Source of the DNA: Daphnia carinata
Taxonomy: Eukaryota; Arthropoda; Branchiopoda; Diplostraca; Daphniidae
Reading direction: 5' to 3'
Assembly (NCBI RefSeq): GCF_022539665.2
Contig: NC_081335.1
Span: 8,618,001-8,682,000 of the forward strand
DNA: 64,000 nucleotides
The notes below the pieces were generated by a model, which did no database searches, was not told where the DNA came from, and saw nothing but the letters and a program-made list of their open reading frames with translations. Within the stretch, counting starts at the first letter, position 1, and the number at the start of each line of letters is the position of its first letter. Below, one piece after another: positions 25,059-36,973 of this stretch. The translations under genes were made by a program, and so were the position numbers.

Positions 25059-25754
25059 AATATTTTTTTATTGTTTTGCTGTTATATATGGCAAACCGTT
25101 TTACCAAAAAAAAAAGGCCTTGTTTTCCTGTTTTACTGCTATCGCCATCTTGCGATCCGATTTCTAGCTATTCTCAATATACGCTCGAGCGAAAACTCGG
25201 GCTTATTTAGTCGTGCTTATGTAGTCGGGCTTAAATTTTTTTTCTACAAAAACTGACACTCATCGGAATTGGTTGAATATCGCAGGATATACTAAAAATT
25301 GAATGCTGATTGCGGGAAAATTGCTATTTTTTTCATTAAGTTAATCGTTTTCTCTACATACACTCGCCGAATTTTTCTGCTACATGGCGCTAGCGCTGTA
25401 GCGTACTGGCGCGCTAGCATTGTGTCAAATACTCGGTGCATTTCAAAAACAATTTTTGCAAGCCTAATTTTTATAAAATTAACACAATAATTGAAAAAAC
25501 TAATCTTATATTCGAAATCGACGTTAAATTTTGGTTTAATTGTTGGGTTGGGTAGTCCATGTGAAAATTTAGGCAATTTATTTTGTCATACAAAATTATC
25601 CCCAGTAGTAATCCCTCCCCCAAATGTTTTCTGCCATAGCACCATCTACTGAGATAACCGTAACTAGGATGTCGATTTGTTATGAAGGCAGAATGTTAAT
25701 GGAGAAATTGAGGAACGAAACGTAGTTTGCAAATGTAAATGTCAAAGGAAAGAA
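25059..25754. other. Intergenic region before the zinc-finger gene
   Basis: AT-rich. It contains imperfect GCTAGCGC-type palindromes near 25385-25420 and CGGGCTTAT-like repeats near 25198-25230. No gene called. Confidence 0.4.
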
Positions 25755-26996
25755 ATGGAAATTTTTGACAGCATGATAGAATTTGAGCAAGTTTTTTGTT
25801 TCAAGTGTCCTGAATGCGAATTCGTCAGTCGTGTTAAAAGTGAAGTGTCTGAACATTTTAAAAAAGATCATCAAGTTGTGGTTCCAGAAGCTGAGAATGC
25901 AAATGCAACTATAGAGTCTTCAGATTTTTTGCTTAATGACTGTGATAAAGAACCTAACCAGATTAATGACAGTCAAATGTTTCATCAGGATATCATGCCT
26001 GTTAGCACTTCAGTTCAAGGCTTTACCTGCACCATAGAAAAATGTGGAGTTCGTTGTGAACTTGAGCACAATGCCCATTATCATTCGAAATGTCACGATG
26101 AGAGTGGTTTCAGATGTCCAGAATGTAACGAAATAAAATCATCTTGGAAAGCAATGGCCATGCATTTGTGGAAGAGTCACTTGCTCAATCTCGAATTGCT
26201 CAGCTGTCATTTGTGTGACTACAGAACAGGAAAGAAAGAATTGCTCAAGTTTCACATCAAGACTCATAGTGATCAACGAAATTGTCTGTGTGATGAATGT
26301 GGCAAAGGTTTCAAAAACATGAAGCAGCTTAGAAACCACAAAGTAAGTAGTGGTTTTGAAATATACACTTGAAGGTTGTTCACAAGTTTGTTTTTCTGAC
26401 GTTTGCAGGAATTACATTCACTTAACAAAGGATCGAAAGAACAACAGTTAAAGAACAAATGCCCTGACTGCGGCAAGATATTAAGTAGTGCCCGGCTGTT
26501 ACGTGCCCATCGTAACGCTGTCCATCTGAAAATGCGCACTCACCTCTGTAGCTACTGCGGCTACAACACTACATCACAATCAAATTTACGAATCCACCTT
26601 CGACAGCATACCAAAGAAAAACCTTTCGCCTGCGAAAGCTGTGATTATCAGACGGCCGATCACAACTCACTTCGACGGCACCGTATGAAGCACACGGGCG
26701 AGAAAAGATACAAGTGCCCACATTGTCATTACGCTTCCATTCAGTCATCAACGTACAAAGTAATAATCTCTTCAATTTTAGCACGAGATATTTTTTTAGC
26801 TTACGAGTATTTTTGTTTGGGATTTAAGGTGCATCTAAAGAACAAACATCCTGGTTTGAGCGACGAGCTCGTTTTTTCCTGCCAATTTTGCAGTTTTCGT
26901 ACAATTCGGAAAGAGCAGCTCAGTTTGCACACAACTTCTGTACACGCAGATGGAAATCAGAAACCTGAAGATGCTCATACAGTTGGTAGCAAATGA
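25755..26996 (+). CDS. C2H2 zinc-finger protein
   Basis: Three exons (25755-26342, 26409-26759, 26829-26996) give 368 residues. The N-terminal part has irregular, degenerate fingers (CPECEFVSRVKSEVSEHFKK, CPECNEIKSSWKAMAMHLWK). The second half has standard fingers: CDECGKGFKNMKQLRNH, CPDCGKILSSARLLRAH, CSYCGYNTTSQSNLRIHL, CESCDYQTADHNSLRRH with a TGEK linker, CPHCHYASIQSSTYKVHL, and CQFCSFRTIRKEQLSLH. At least eight fingers in total, so probably a nuclear DNA-binding regulator. No KRAB, BTB, ZAD or PRDM domain is visible. I do not recognise a specific orthologue. Confidence 0.85.
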
Positions 26997-27413
26997 TTCA
27001 TTGCTGTTGCTCTCATCACATTATTGGAGGTACACGTTATCGGTGAACCCTGCCCCGCTGCCTAATGCCGACAATGCAACACGGTTGTTGTACAAACATC
27101 TAATTAACAATAGAAGTATACTCAAAGTATTTATCAGCATCACCAAATGGAGTTCATAGTTGCATCGGCCTTTAGTACAGTCGCCAAGGTTTGTAATTAC
27201 GATAACTAAAAAATGTCTCAAATTGTTATCTTGAAAATTCATGAACATTATTTTTTAATAGATGAATTTGGGTGGTGCAATACGAAATTAACGACTGATT
27301 GAAATTGAAAGCTGGACATGTGACAAAAAAGGCATGCAAATTGGTTTCTCGACATTACCTGTAATATTCCGTTGTACAAGTTCAATCATGCTTGCCCTTG
27401 GCGATGAAACGAT
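26997..27413. other. Intergenic region
   Basis: 3' flank of the zinc-finger gene and 5' flank of the lectin-like gene; no further gene seen. Confidence 0.4.
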
Positions 27414-28136
27414 ATGGATTCTGATGACGTAGATCCGCACAGCATCAATGCAGATGTTGAGGACAATGAAGACTCGACGGCATGCTTCAAAGACCTGTGC
27501 ATCGGATTCGGATTATTCGTGCTCTGCGTCAGCATTGCTAGCATTGTGGCCATCAGCATCATAAGCACGTACAAGGAGGTGCAAAGAAGGGCAGCCATCG
27601 AAGTCGATCCGATTCCATTCCGATCAGTAAATCACGGCATTTGGCCCGGCTATCGACACGAATTTTTCAACGAGCGATTGCCATACATCAAGGCAGAACA
27701 GGTGTGTCTATCACGAGAGAAAGCCTCGCTCCTTCACTTCAACAGCCAAGAGCAAGAGGATGCGTTTGACATGTACGCGTCATTGAATTTCTGGAGCGCA
27801 ACAGATTACCCTGCCTTCCAATTATGGACTTCGGGGATCGTCATGGCCAGACGAGTTCAAGGAAAGCCCAACGTCACTGTTTTATGGCCGGAACCAACGG
27901 CAGAGTTGAGTACTATACGCGAATGCGCAGTGCGAGGAGAAGGACTGGTCAACGCCTTCGGCTTCCCTGAAAGGTTTTGGCAAGAGAGGCACATTGTGAA
28001 AGATTACATCATGGAGAATCAGCCGGAAAGTAGTAACACTACCAAAACCCAGAATGGATGTTGGCAACACGTGAAGAGGAATGACTGGATGCCGGAGAGC
28101 TTCTACCGTTTCGTTTGCCAACGCAAAATTCAATGA
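27414..28136 (+). CDS. C-type-lectin-like type II membrane protein, intronless
   Basis: Single exon, 240 residues. An acidic N-terminal tail (about 1-30) is followed by one membrane segment (about residues 31-52, IGFGLFVLCVSIASIVAIS) and an extracellular domain. That domain has C-type-lectin-fold signatures: KAEQVCLSREKASLLHFNS (the Cys and LL-F/I-S start), then FWSATDYPAFQLWTSG, RECAV, and a C-terminal NDWMPESFYRFVCQ resembling the WND...FVC end. The EPN/QPD sugar-specificity triplet is missing and the penultimate Cys position is Pro, so calcium-dependent sugar binding is unlikely. N-glycosylation sites NVT and NTT are present. Lack of introns in an intron-rich neighbourhood hints at a retrocopy or a recently evolved gene. 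Confidence 0.65.
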   Translation: MDSDDVDPHSINADVEDNEDSTACFKDLCIGFGLFVLCVSIASIVAISIISTYKEVQRRAAIEVDPIPFRSVNHGIWPGYRHEFFNERLPYIKAEQVCLSREKASLLHFNSQEQEDAFDMYASLNFWSATDYPAFQLWTSGIVMARRVQGKPNVTVLWPEPTAELSTIRECAVRGEGLVNAFGFPERFWQERHIVKDYIMENQPESSNTTKTQNGCWQHVKRNDWMPESFYRFVCQRKIQ

Positions 28137-28932
28137 ATTCTCCATTTGTCGTATGTTGTGTCCATTTGACATTGCTGCAATCGTTCAAATACAATTCTTA
28201 AATTTTATTCCTTGTTCTCGATTACTTTTCGCCGTGTTCCATCCGATGGATCTATTATGAAGAAAAACATTAGTTCACACGTGTAACAATGATGCAGAAT
28301 TAAAATTCAACAAACTTGCTTAGATTTACATTGAACATTAGCGAAAGGCGGTCTATGGAAACAAAGCTCTCCGGGTGTTCCAAGATATTTTTATAATCAA
28401 CGTTAAACTGTTTGTTCACCTTGATGCGGTGTAATTTAAATTCCTTTGTGGTGTACGTTTTTACTACCACTGCTAATTACATCCCATTGCTTTTTATGAG
28501 ATCCAATAAAAAAAACCTGTTGCTTACGTAATTAGCCAATGAGCCTCCACGGCCTAATGAATAAGGCCTCGGATGGTTTGAATGTCGCGCCTAGTCATAA
28601 AAAGAGGCAGCACTGTAGACATGTTTCAACTAGATGTAAAAGATTTCTCTAGAACATAGGGCAAGTCATTGACCGTTAGGCTCCAAATACCGTTATTTCT
28701 TCTTACGATGATAAGAGTTATGATGTGACCTGCATGTAGGAAATTTTGAACACGAGAAACAATTTGTTTATTTAAATTTCTGATATACCTGCACATTGCA
28801 CGAGGGAGATGGTCGTTCTATCTCTTGATGACTTAAAGAAAGGTACAAGTGGCATTGTTACTTGTCTTTCACAGCGGTGTAACAAAACACGCAGCGTTCA
28901 TCAGCACAAGCGCGCGAAACCTGTTGGGCCGG
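28137..28932. other. Intergenic region
   Basis: No coding frame or repeat recognised; the right end approaches the CUB gene 1 promoter. Confidence 0.4.
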
Positions 28933-28942
28933 CAATGACCTA
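28933..28942 (+). promoter_or_regulatory. Conserved upstream motif of CUB gene 1
   Basis: CAATGACCTA lies 57 bp before the start codon. The same motif (CARTGACCTA) occurs 59 and 61 bp before the starts of the two paralogues. It contains TGACCT, a nuclear-receptor half site in reverse. Confidence 0.45.
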
Positions 28943-28989
28943 GTTCGAATGCATCCTCGTGATCATTTGCTGGCGTGCCTTCAAACAAG

Positions 28990-29790
28990 ATGATTCTGTT
29001 TGCGCTCTTCCAAGCCACCCTCGTTCTTGAGGTAAGTTGCCAATTTTTATTTTCCACCAACGTCTAGAGTAAAACAATTAATAAATTCATTGCAGTTACG
29101 ACTTATAGAAATCTAATATTTAAATACCTCGTTGTAGCTGTTTGTTTTCCTCTTCTTTTTCTTCCCGACCATCGTCGTGTACGAGTCGCTGACATCCAGA
29201 TTGAGTAAAAGCAATGCCCTCGGTTCGTCCATTGGTTCCTGTACTGTTGATGGTACCAATTATATAAATAAAACATATGCAAATGACTAATATTTAAAAC
29301 TATTTTTTTTAAGATAATTGCGGGGTGTGCAAGGACATGACGAAAGAGGGCGGTACCATTGAACCGCCGAATTTTCCGAACGAGTACAGCTCCGATTTGA
29401 ATTGTGTGTACAAAATCGAGTCACCAACGGACACGATGATCGAATTAACTTTTACCGAATTTATTGTGGAAAATTGCTGTGATTTCATCACCGTAAGTGA
29501 CAAACTTTTCCCCACTTACAATTCAATTGCTGTTTTCACGTTCGAAAATCCATCAGGTGTTTGACGGTGAAAGTGACCCGCTCAAAATCGCCCTCAACGG
29601 CTACGATATTCCTGAAGCCATAACATCCACAGCCAATAAAATGACGATTAAATTCACTACGAATGGCGACAACACGATGATACTGCCCGCCAATTTAAGT
29701 CCCGGACGATGGCAAGCGAAATACAAGTTCCTAGCGATAGAAAGCCGCATCACAGTCCCGTTAGAAAATGCAACACTCGCAAAACTATAG
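28990..29790 (+). CDS. Secreted single-CUB-domain protein 1
   Basis: Exons 28990-29031, 29138-29252, 29314-29492, 29557-29790 give 189 residues. An uncleaved or cleaved signal region (MILFALFQATLVLE joined to LFVFLFFFFPTIVVYES) is followed by a short linker and one CUB domain. Visible CUB features are GGTIEPPNFPNEYSSDLNC, FTEFIVENCCDFITVFDG and a C-terminal W-x-A-x-Y-x-F strand (GRWQAKYKF). The YDG-type calcium-site residues are partly kept (D in CCDFITVFDG). It has a longer C-terminal tail than its two paralogues. Stand-alone CUB proteins usually bind other extracellular proteins; the specific role is unknown. Confidence 0.75.
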
Positions 29791-30472
29791 CCTTTTTATT
29801 TTTAAACTAAAAATTTCACGTTGCAGCTACTATGTACATAAAACACGGCGTGATGTGAGACTTGATCCTTAACATACACAATAAACATATGTGGCGCCTA
29901 GTCCATTCTGTAGAAATAAATTCTTTTGAATTATTTCGCAGCATTCGCAATAAAGGCAATTTGTTTGTATCAAAGCCCACAGATTGCAATCACCATGACG
30001 TCAATAAACTCTTTTTCGTTTGGAAAAAAAAAAAAGTACATCCAGCACAAAAGGCTAACGCTATAGATATTGCTTAATGACATGCATCTCGGCAAGACCG
30101 GTACTCACGACTCGCTTCCCTGAATCACGAGCAACGTGATTCATTGACCCGTTGCAGATACTGTTATGCCTTGAAGCTATGCAAGGTTTTTGCCTCTCCC
30201 CACCACCTCTTTGAATTCAATGCTAGCATGCAAACAGAAACAGAATCCCTTCTAATTTAGCTCCAATTTGTTTTCTAAAAATAAATTTGCGTGTGTGTTT
30301 AAAAAAAAAATTTTAAGAAAAAAAAGCTAAAATAAAGAGGGTAGGGCTCTAATACCCGCCTACCTGTACATTGAGGTGATGCACGCGCAACGGGCCACTC
30401 TTCCTTTTGTTTCGGTGGACGGCGAGGAATCCCATCTCACTGGTGGGCAGTAGGAGGCACTTGATGGCGCGA
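29791..30472. other. Intergenic region between CUB genes 1 and 2
   Basis: No gene. Contains A-rich runs near 30020 and 30300. Confidence 0.4.
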
Positions 30473-30482
30473 CAATGACCTA
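30473..30482 (+). promoter_or_regulatory. Conserved upstream motif of CUB gene 2
   Basis: CAATGACCTA 59 bp before the start codon; see CUB gene 1. Confidence 0.45.
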
Positions 30483-30531
30483 CTTTGCATAGTTCCTCGG
30501 GAATCACTCGTCTGCGTACTACAAAACAAAG

Positions 30532-31263
30532 ATGTTATTGCTCACGTTGTTCTTAACAATAATCTCCATACAGGTAAGGCTGTACTACAACCAAATTTTA
30601 AACTTGACGAACTAACATTTCTTCTAAATTTTCCCAAAATTCAATTAAGTTTATCGCGTTCATGTTGGCATCGTTCCCAATACTGGCCGTCACCAATGGC
30701 ATTTCCACCAAGACGGAATTCGATCAATTGATGGCAAAGATCGACAAGGTCATTGTCGATCGAGCTTGTAACATTACAGGTATTGTTTTTACCTTCTACG
30801 AAAGTGTTGTGCGCCATCTTTGAAGATTGTTTTTTGTGTCCAACAGCTGGTTGTGGCGAGTGTCGAACGATAACGGACGATGGCGGCGTTATCGTATCTC
30901 CAAATTTCCCGGACGAATACGATCCAAATTTGAATTGCCTATACACGCTGAAGGCCCCACTGGGAATGAAAATTCGATTAACGTTCACAGAGTTTCTCGT
31001 GAACAAATGCTGTGATTTCATAACAGTAAATAACCTCATTCAATTCGCGTGTTATTGTGATCTGAACATGTGTCTCGCAGGTGTTTGACGGTTTGGCCAA
31101 TCCACTTCAAATCGCGATGAACGGCCAAGATATTCCACCTCCAGTGATGTCACCATCGAACCGGATGGCCATCAAATTCACCACGAGTGTTGATCACGCC
31201 TTGATTAACGCAACAAAGGATGCAGAGCCTGCACGATGGCAAGCCATCTACACCTTCGTTTGA
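30532..31263 (+). CDS. Secreted single-CUB-domain protein 2
   Basis: Exons 30532-30573, 30650-30779, 30847-31025 and 31081-31263 give 177 residues. The plan is a 42-nt first exon (MLLLTLFLTIISIQ), a second exon completing the hydrophobic leader and a short helical stretch, then a two-exon CUB domain (GGVIVSPNFPDEYDPNLNC, FTEFLVNKCCDFITVFDG, RWQAIYTFV). The third exon is 179 nt, identical in length to those of the paralogues. N-glycosylation sites are present (CNIT, NATK). Probably secreted. Its place in the trio implies local duplication; function unknown. Confidence 0.75.
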
Positions 31264-31786
31264 TAATTCCTAGTGAAAAAATTAAAGAATTTGTAAAAAT
31301 AGTGCAACTTCCTACCCAAGTAAATGCGTGCACCTTTCATTGTCATGGAACGAATCTCCTTTTGAAAGAAAAATGTGTTTTAATTTAAGTTTGTTTGGAA
31401 AATACAAGAAGTTTGACTTAAAATGTTTGTTTTTTCAGGAAATACTTGTCTGAAATTTTAAATGACATTCCAGATTCTCCAAGTAGCAAGCTGGGCAGGT
31501 TGGGGTTTTCTGTAACGCCCTGAAGCTACGAGTCTAAAACGTCTGATGGAAATCTCCCAAGTCCCGTTGCGCTGGACATTGAACCCTAATTCAAGATTAT
31601 TCCTTGATAAGCGATGATTTAAAATCATTTAAAGTACGTCAATACGCATACCGCAATAAACGATGCGTTTTAATTGTTCGAAAGAATAAAATCTCTTGAA
31701 TGTAAAACACGAATAACTTGCCGTGAATTTTTGCTGAGCAAGGCAGCTGGAGGATTGTTGCTTGCAGCACTTTGGCCCCCGTGTGG
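31264..31786. other. Intergenic region between CUB genes 2 and 3
   Basis: No gene recognised. Confidence 0.4.
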
Positions 31787-31796
31787 CAGTGACCTA
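31787..31796 (+). promoter_or_regulatory. Conserved upstream motif of CUB gene 3
   Basis: CAGTGACCTA 61 bp before the start codon; see CUB gene 1. Confidence 0.45.
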
Positions 31797-31847
31797 ATTT
31801 GTACATGCGCTCAAGTCTGTCATTCGTCTACACACCATCCAAAGGAG

Positions 31848-32601
31848 ATGATCGTCACCACCGTGTTCATATACATCATCGTTTTTCAGGTTTCAAGTTT
31901 CTTCTTCTTCTTCTTCAAAATAATTATTCTAAATCAATTTTTGTTTCCATTGCGCAGTTGCTATTTTTCCATTTGATTTCTTTTCCGTTGCTGGCAATCC
32001 AATCCGAAAAGCAAAGAGCGGAACTCAAACTGGACGCTATATTGGCAAAAATGGATGTCCCCATCATCCCCTGCAATGTAACAGGAGGTACATATTAATC
32101 TGTTAATAATTATTAAATGCAATTACCGGAATTTATTTACAATTAAAAGTTAACTGTGGGGCCTGCAAAAACGTAACGGACGATGGCGGTATGATAGAAT
32201 CTCCACATTTTCCAGAGCCATACGCTTCGAATTTGAATTGTCTATTTACAATTAACGCACCTTACGAAATGAAAATTAAATTAACATTTACAGAATTTAA
32301 AGTGGATGATTGCTGCGACTTTATCACCGTAAGTGATCATTTCTTCTAATACTCATAGTTTGAATAGTTTACATAATTTTCTATTACCTGTGGGGGAATT
32401 ATGTGATGCATTTTTTTGCAGGTATTCGATGAATCGGCCAATTTAATTCAATCAAGTTTAAATGGAAGCGAGACACCAACGACCGTGACATCTCCCTCCA
32501 ATCAGATGACAATCAAGTTCACTTCACATGTTAATAACACAACGAGACTTGATCCACCAGGGCCTGCTACGCGGTGGCAGGCAACCTATACCTTTATGTA
32601 A
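31848..32601 (+). CDS. Secreted single-CUB-domain protein 3
   Basis: Exons 31848-31889, 31958-32087, 32150-32328, 32422-32601 give 176 residues. Same architecture as its neighbours: leader MIVTTVFIYIIVFQ, then an amphipathic segment with an N-glycosylation site (CNVTGG), and a CUB domain with GGMIESPHFPEPYASNLNC, FTEFKVDDCCDFITVFD and RWQATYTFM. Two further sequons (NGSET, NNTT) lie in the last exon. An AATAAA signal is present near 32676. Function unknown. Confidence 0.75.
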
Positions 32602-33642
32602 ATTTGAAGCCTGCGCGCTACTGAGAAAAACGACGTCCGTCTGGAAAACAATGTATAAAGAAAACAATTAAATTAAAAATAAACTTGTTATTAAAATTTT
32701 TTACTCGTCAATTTTTTTCAGCCTTCTTTGCGGCTGAACGAACCTCAGGTAACCCTGAAACTAGAGACAAGATTCAAATTGGTTAAAATTAGCATACTAT
32801 TTTTTTTTTTTTTTTTTTTTTTTGTAACGCGGAATGAAATATGACTATCAATAATTATGGTTCTACAATTGAATTCGATTACCTGATTTACAAATTGCAT
32901 TAAATGTAACAAAAGCAGTACCTCCCTTATTGGAATCAGGAAATCGAATTTCAGAATGCATGGCGCTAAATCGTGCTGCACATAGTGCGCAGTTATGTAA
33001 ACCTTGGCACGATGGTGAAACCTGGTGAAACAGAAGACAGCTCAATTGCAGACAAAGCGAATTTAGAAAAAAAAAATGATCAACACACAGAGTTAAATAA
33101 TGGAACAATTTTTCGAACAATAGGTGAAGCAGTAACTCGAAATCATATCGAAGCAAACCCGTATGAATTAATACTGAAGCTCCAGTACTTTGCTCCACGC
33201 GACGTCATTAATTCTCGAGCACACACACACTGCCTATTTATCGTTCACCTACCCCAATAGAACAACGGAAAATTAGAAACGATACGAAATTATGCAGTAG
33301 GCAGCGTAAACATGGCCTAGCTGTGTTACTATGGAAGCCTCATCGCAAAGGAATACGGGCTACATGGGTCCGTTCGTGGAAGGCAGGATTTCGGACAAAC
33401 ATTGCTATACAATTGATCGATGAATGATTCAATCGACAATTGAATCAGAATGGTCCACGGACAGAACAAAAACAGGCACTGTATCTTAAGCCTTACCTCA
33501 GTCTTTTTTGGCTACTTCGATCGGGAGTACGTTGTCGCATCCACCTTTCGAGTTTGTATCGAGAGGAAAAACCTTTTCATTCCATCTATACACTGATCCT
33601 TCGCGAGAACATCCATCAGCTTTATTTGTCAGCTAGAATTCA
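32602..33642. other. Intergenic region before the MFSD6-like gene
   Basis: Long T run at 32801-32823. A 95-codon frame at 32973-33260 is polar (PGETEDSSIADKANLEKKND) but has no leader, family match or clear splice partners, so it is not called. Confidence 0.35.
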
Positions 33643-36387
33643 ATGGATGGTAAGCCTGACGATGCCGCCGGATGGGGGAATAGATTCAAACAGGCCGTTG
33701 CCATCAACAAGCAGCTGGTTCCACTCAAGTTAACCATGCTTCTCTACTATGGCGGTAATATATTCAAAATTCCTAAAATCTGCATGTAAATAAACAATTA
33801 TTTAATGAGGCATCGTTTAGCTGTGTCGCTATACTTGCCCTACATGACGTTGCAGATGATCCAGGTGGGTCTCAACATTGAAGAGATCGCCATCATCTAC
33901 TCGGTCCTTCCCTTCGTCACTTCCATCATGCCTCCAATAGCTGGTTTAACCCTTAATTAAATAGTACATTAATTAAATCAATAATTATTAATTGTCCTCT
34001 CGATGAATGACAGGCATGTTGGCTGACAGGTTTCACAGTTACAAGCTCATCCTGATCGTTATCGTAGCTTCCGTCGCTGTGTTCCACACGTCTTTGCTGC
34101 ACATCGACGCCCGTTTGTCATCCGATGCTCCAACGGCCGGAATGGACTTTGAAACACCGGCCGAGATTTATTGCACACGATTGGGAGCAGTCCTGCGTTT
34201 CGAGAATTTCACGTGCGACGCCAATCGGGAAATGTGGACGGTCGACTGGACACCGTCCGAGTGCCAACCCGTGGATTGCCAGGTACCGGTGCGAATGCAA
34301 CTATGTCTGGCAGACGGTAGCTGCACTCAAATCGCAATCGGATCGACGTCCATGCTGGAAATGGACGCTCTCCTCGAAGTTGTGCCACCGACTCATTTGC
34401 AAGGAAATTGCACAGCGCAAATCGTTAGCGCTCAAACGGATCAGACGCGCAACTCAGCAACGCTCCTTTGCAACTGTCCCATCCGCTGTCCAGCTATGGC
34501 TTCGCCCATGTTATCTGATTTGAACAACGGCTCCACCACCAACGGCTTGTCTGTCGAAGAGCAGCAACAACAGAAAGAGATTGAACGAGTCAAACATAAC
34601 CGCGGATTTTGGTTGTACTTTATTCTGAGGATTATCGCATCCGGTTCTCTTGCCACCTCCTTTTCCATGTGAGTCCTACGTCTATCAAAACAGAAATTAA
34701 TTTCATCGTCAATTTCTATAAAATGATGAATAATATTTTAAAATGTACTCCCTTAAAGGTTGGACGCAACTGCAATAAAAATGGTCAAGAAACATCACGG
34801 CGATCTGGGGAAACAGCGACTGTTTGGCGTCATTGGACAAGCAATTTTTGTACATATAATTACATTAGTTGCATCTACACAATTCTGCAAATGAGTTCCA
34901 TATTTTCTTTGCGCAGCGATTAAATCTGTCATAAATTATATACTTGAAAAATCATATGTTTCCGTTCAGGCCGTTCTCGCTGGAATAATACTCGACTGGA
35001 CCGTCATTGGCAAAGGTAAATATTTCGGAAGACATAAATTAAAGCAAAATAATAATTGAACAAAATGTCGTAGGTTATCCCGACTACTCGATTACCTTCT
35101 ACTTGGCTGACGGCATGTTCGTCGTGGTGATGATATTGATGAGCCAACTCGATGTCGGCGTCGAGGAACACACCGAGGCCACCAAGCTGATGAAAAGCAT
35201 ATCGAAACTCATCCGACTCGTCGATGTCGACATCTTTATGATTATGATGCTGCTACTCGGTACCTGTTGGGGCTTCCTGGAATCGTTTCTCTTCGTCTAC
35301 CTCACCGAGCTGAACGCCAGTAGCTATCTTCTCGGTATTACAATTGAATTTTAAAACTATATCGTAAAGTAAAGAATTTTTGGCATTAAATAGAATTACT
35401 AATTCGCTTTGTCCTCGTTGTTACAACAACATAGGAATGACCATCACATTCGCTAGCATCATCGGTATTCCTTTCCTGTACGTCTCTGATGTCATCGTGC
35501 GCAAGATTGGATCCGTAAACGTGATCGTGCTCGCCTTCTTCGCCTACTGCATCCGTTTTTTTGGCTACTCTTTCATTTGGTAAGTTTAATTCGAGTTAAA
35601 TGCTTGTCTATTATAAGCTTAAACAACAAAAGATCAAAATTAATTATTTAAAAACTGATTAATATAATGTTAAATCTCACAGGGATCCGTGGTTAAGTCT
35701 TCCTTTCGAAGCATTGGAAGCTGTCACTGTCCACATGATGGCTGTTGCCAGTTCGATTTATTGCGCCGCAGCTGCACCTCCTGGACTATTGGCGACATTA
35801 AATGGGGCTGTTGGATCCTTCCATTATTCCTTTGGTACACAACTTGCTTTCTTTATTCATTCACCGTAGACAGCAGGCCAACCATAAACGGCCAGATGAA
35901 TTTGGATCGTGATGACTTAAATTTACTTTGTCCACGATCATGATGTTAATCTATTGAAACAGGTCGCGGAGTTGGCAGCTGTGTCGGTGGCATCATGATG
36001 TCTAAATTCGGGACACGTACGACTTTTCGCATTCTCGGTGCTGGCGCCGGAGTTTGCGGTTTGGTATATTTCCTACTTCACCGTTTCTACCTCGCCGGCC
36101 TCGAGAAAAAGCGGCTACGCCGAAAATCCATTAGTAACCTGATTAGATCAATCATTATTAGTTTAATGACATCAATTAATACTGATCGCATTAAATCTCA
36201 TTAACATTTGTCTGTAGGACCTTCAATCGTGATTTCTGAGGAAGCTGTGCCGATGAAAATGAACTTGGATGTAGAGACGAATGAGAAAGATGATCCGGTG
36301 GACGACGACGATACAAACGATGATCAAAAGATGGATTATCTGTTTGAACCTGATGGCCTCAAAGGACGTCGCCTAAGTGCTTTCTGA
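33643..36387 (+). CDS. MFSD6-like major facilitator transporter
   Basis: Ten exons: 33643-33754, 33821-33943, 34014-34668, 34759-34849, 34970-35015, 35074-35334, 35435-35579, 35683-35834, 35963-36133, 36218-36387. All phases close, giving 641 residues. A short cytosolic N-terminus leads to KLTMLLYYGAVSLYLPYMTL, then GLNIEEIAIIYSVLPF and a GMLADRFHSYKL motif (the MFS loop 2-3 signature, MFSD6/MFS_1-like type). A large luminal or extracellular loop between TM2 and TM4 has several cysteines and sequons, and the later TM bundle includes FWGFLESFLFVYLTEL-like residues. The acidic C-terminal tail ends GRRLSAF. Substrate unknown; a polytopic membrane protein. A polyadenylation signal lies near 36584. 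Confidence 0.8.
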
Positions 36388-36973
36388 GATCAGTTTTATT
36401 GCTCTTGGATAGTGTGTGAGAGGACAACTGAAAAACAAATAGGCTCTGCTGTATCTATATACATATTATGTAATATAGTGTGTTGATTGCATATACCTAG
36501 CTGAGGTATTTCTTAAATGGTTGTTAGTTATTCGTCATTGTTCCTTGACAAGTAGAGAAATGATATCTGAGGAATAACCTAGTGAATAAAATGAAAAAAA
36601 ATGCATGAACAAATCAAGCGTTAAGACACATTTGCAAAATATTACATCATAACTATATTTGAGACTTACGCCTGTGAAGAAACTGATTTTTGATAGCTGA
36701 ATAACTACAATTGCATTAGCTTATAGGTTACTCCAAAACACGTGCTCGATTTCTCTATCCGTCCAGCTCAAATTTCGGTGTCCACTTGAATTTTGGAAAC
36801 ATAAGCCATTCCCAGTTTTCATTTGTGTTGATCAGGACCTAAATAATATTTGAATCAGTTAAATAAAAAACTATATACACAGTTGAAGTAGCACATTTTT
36901 CAAAAAGGTAAGATCAATGCGTACGTGAAATAAATTTTTTTTTAGAAATTTACATCGCTTTAAAAAAATTTCA
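36388..36973. other. Intergenic region
   Basis: 3' flank of the transporter; no other gene seen. Confidence 0.4.

Noticed and set aside
32973-33260. 95-codon polar frame before the MFSD6-like gene
   Set aside because: No leader, homology or clear splice sites; too short to accept alone.
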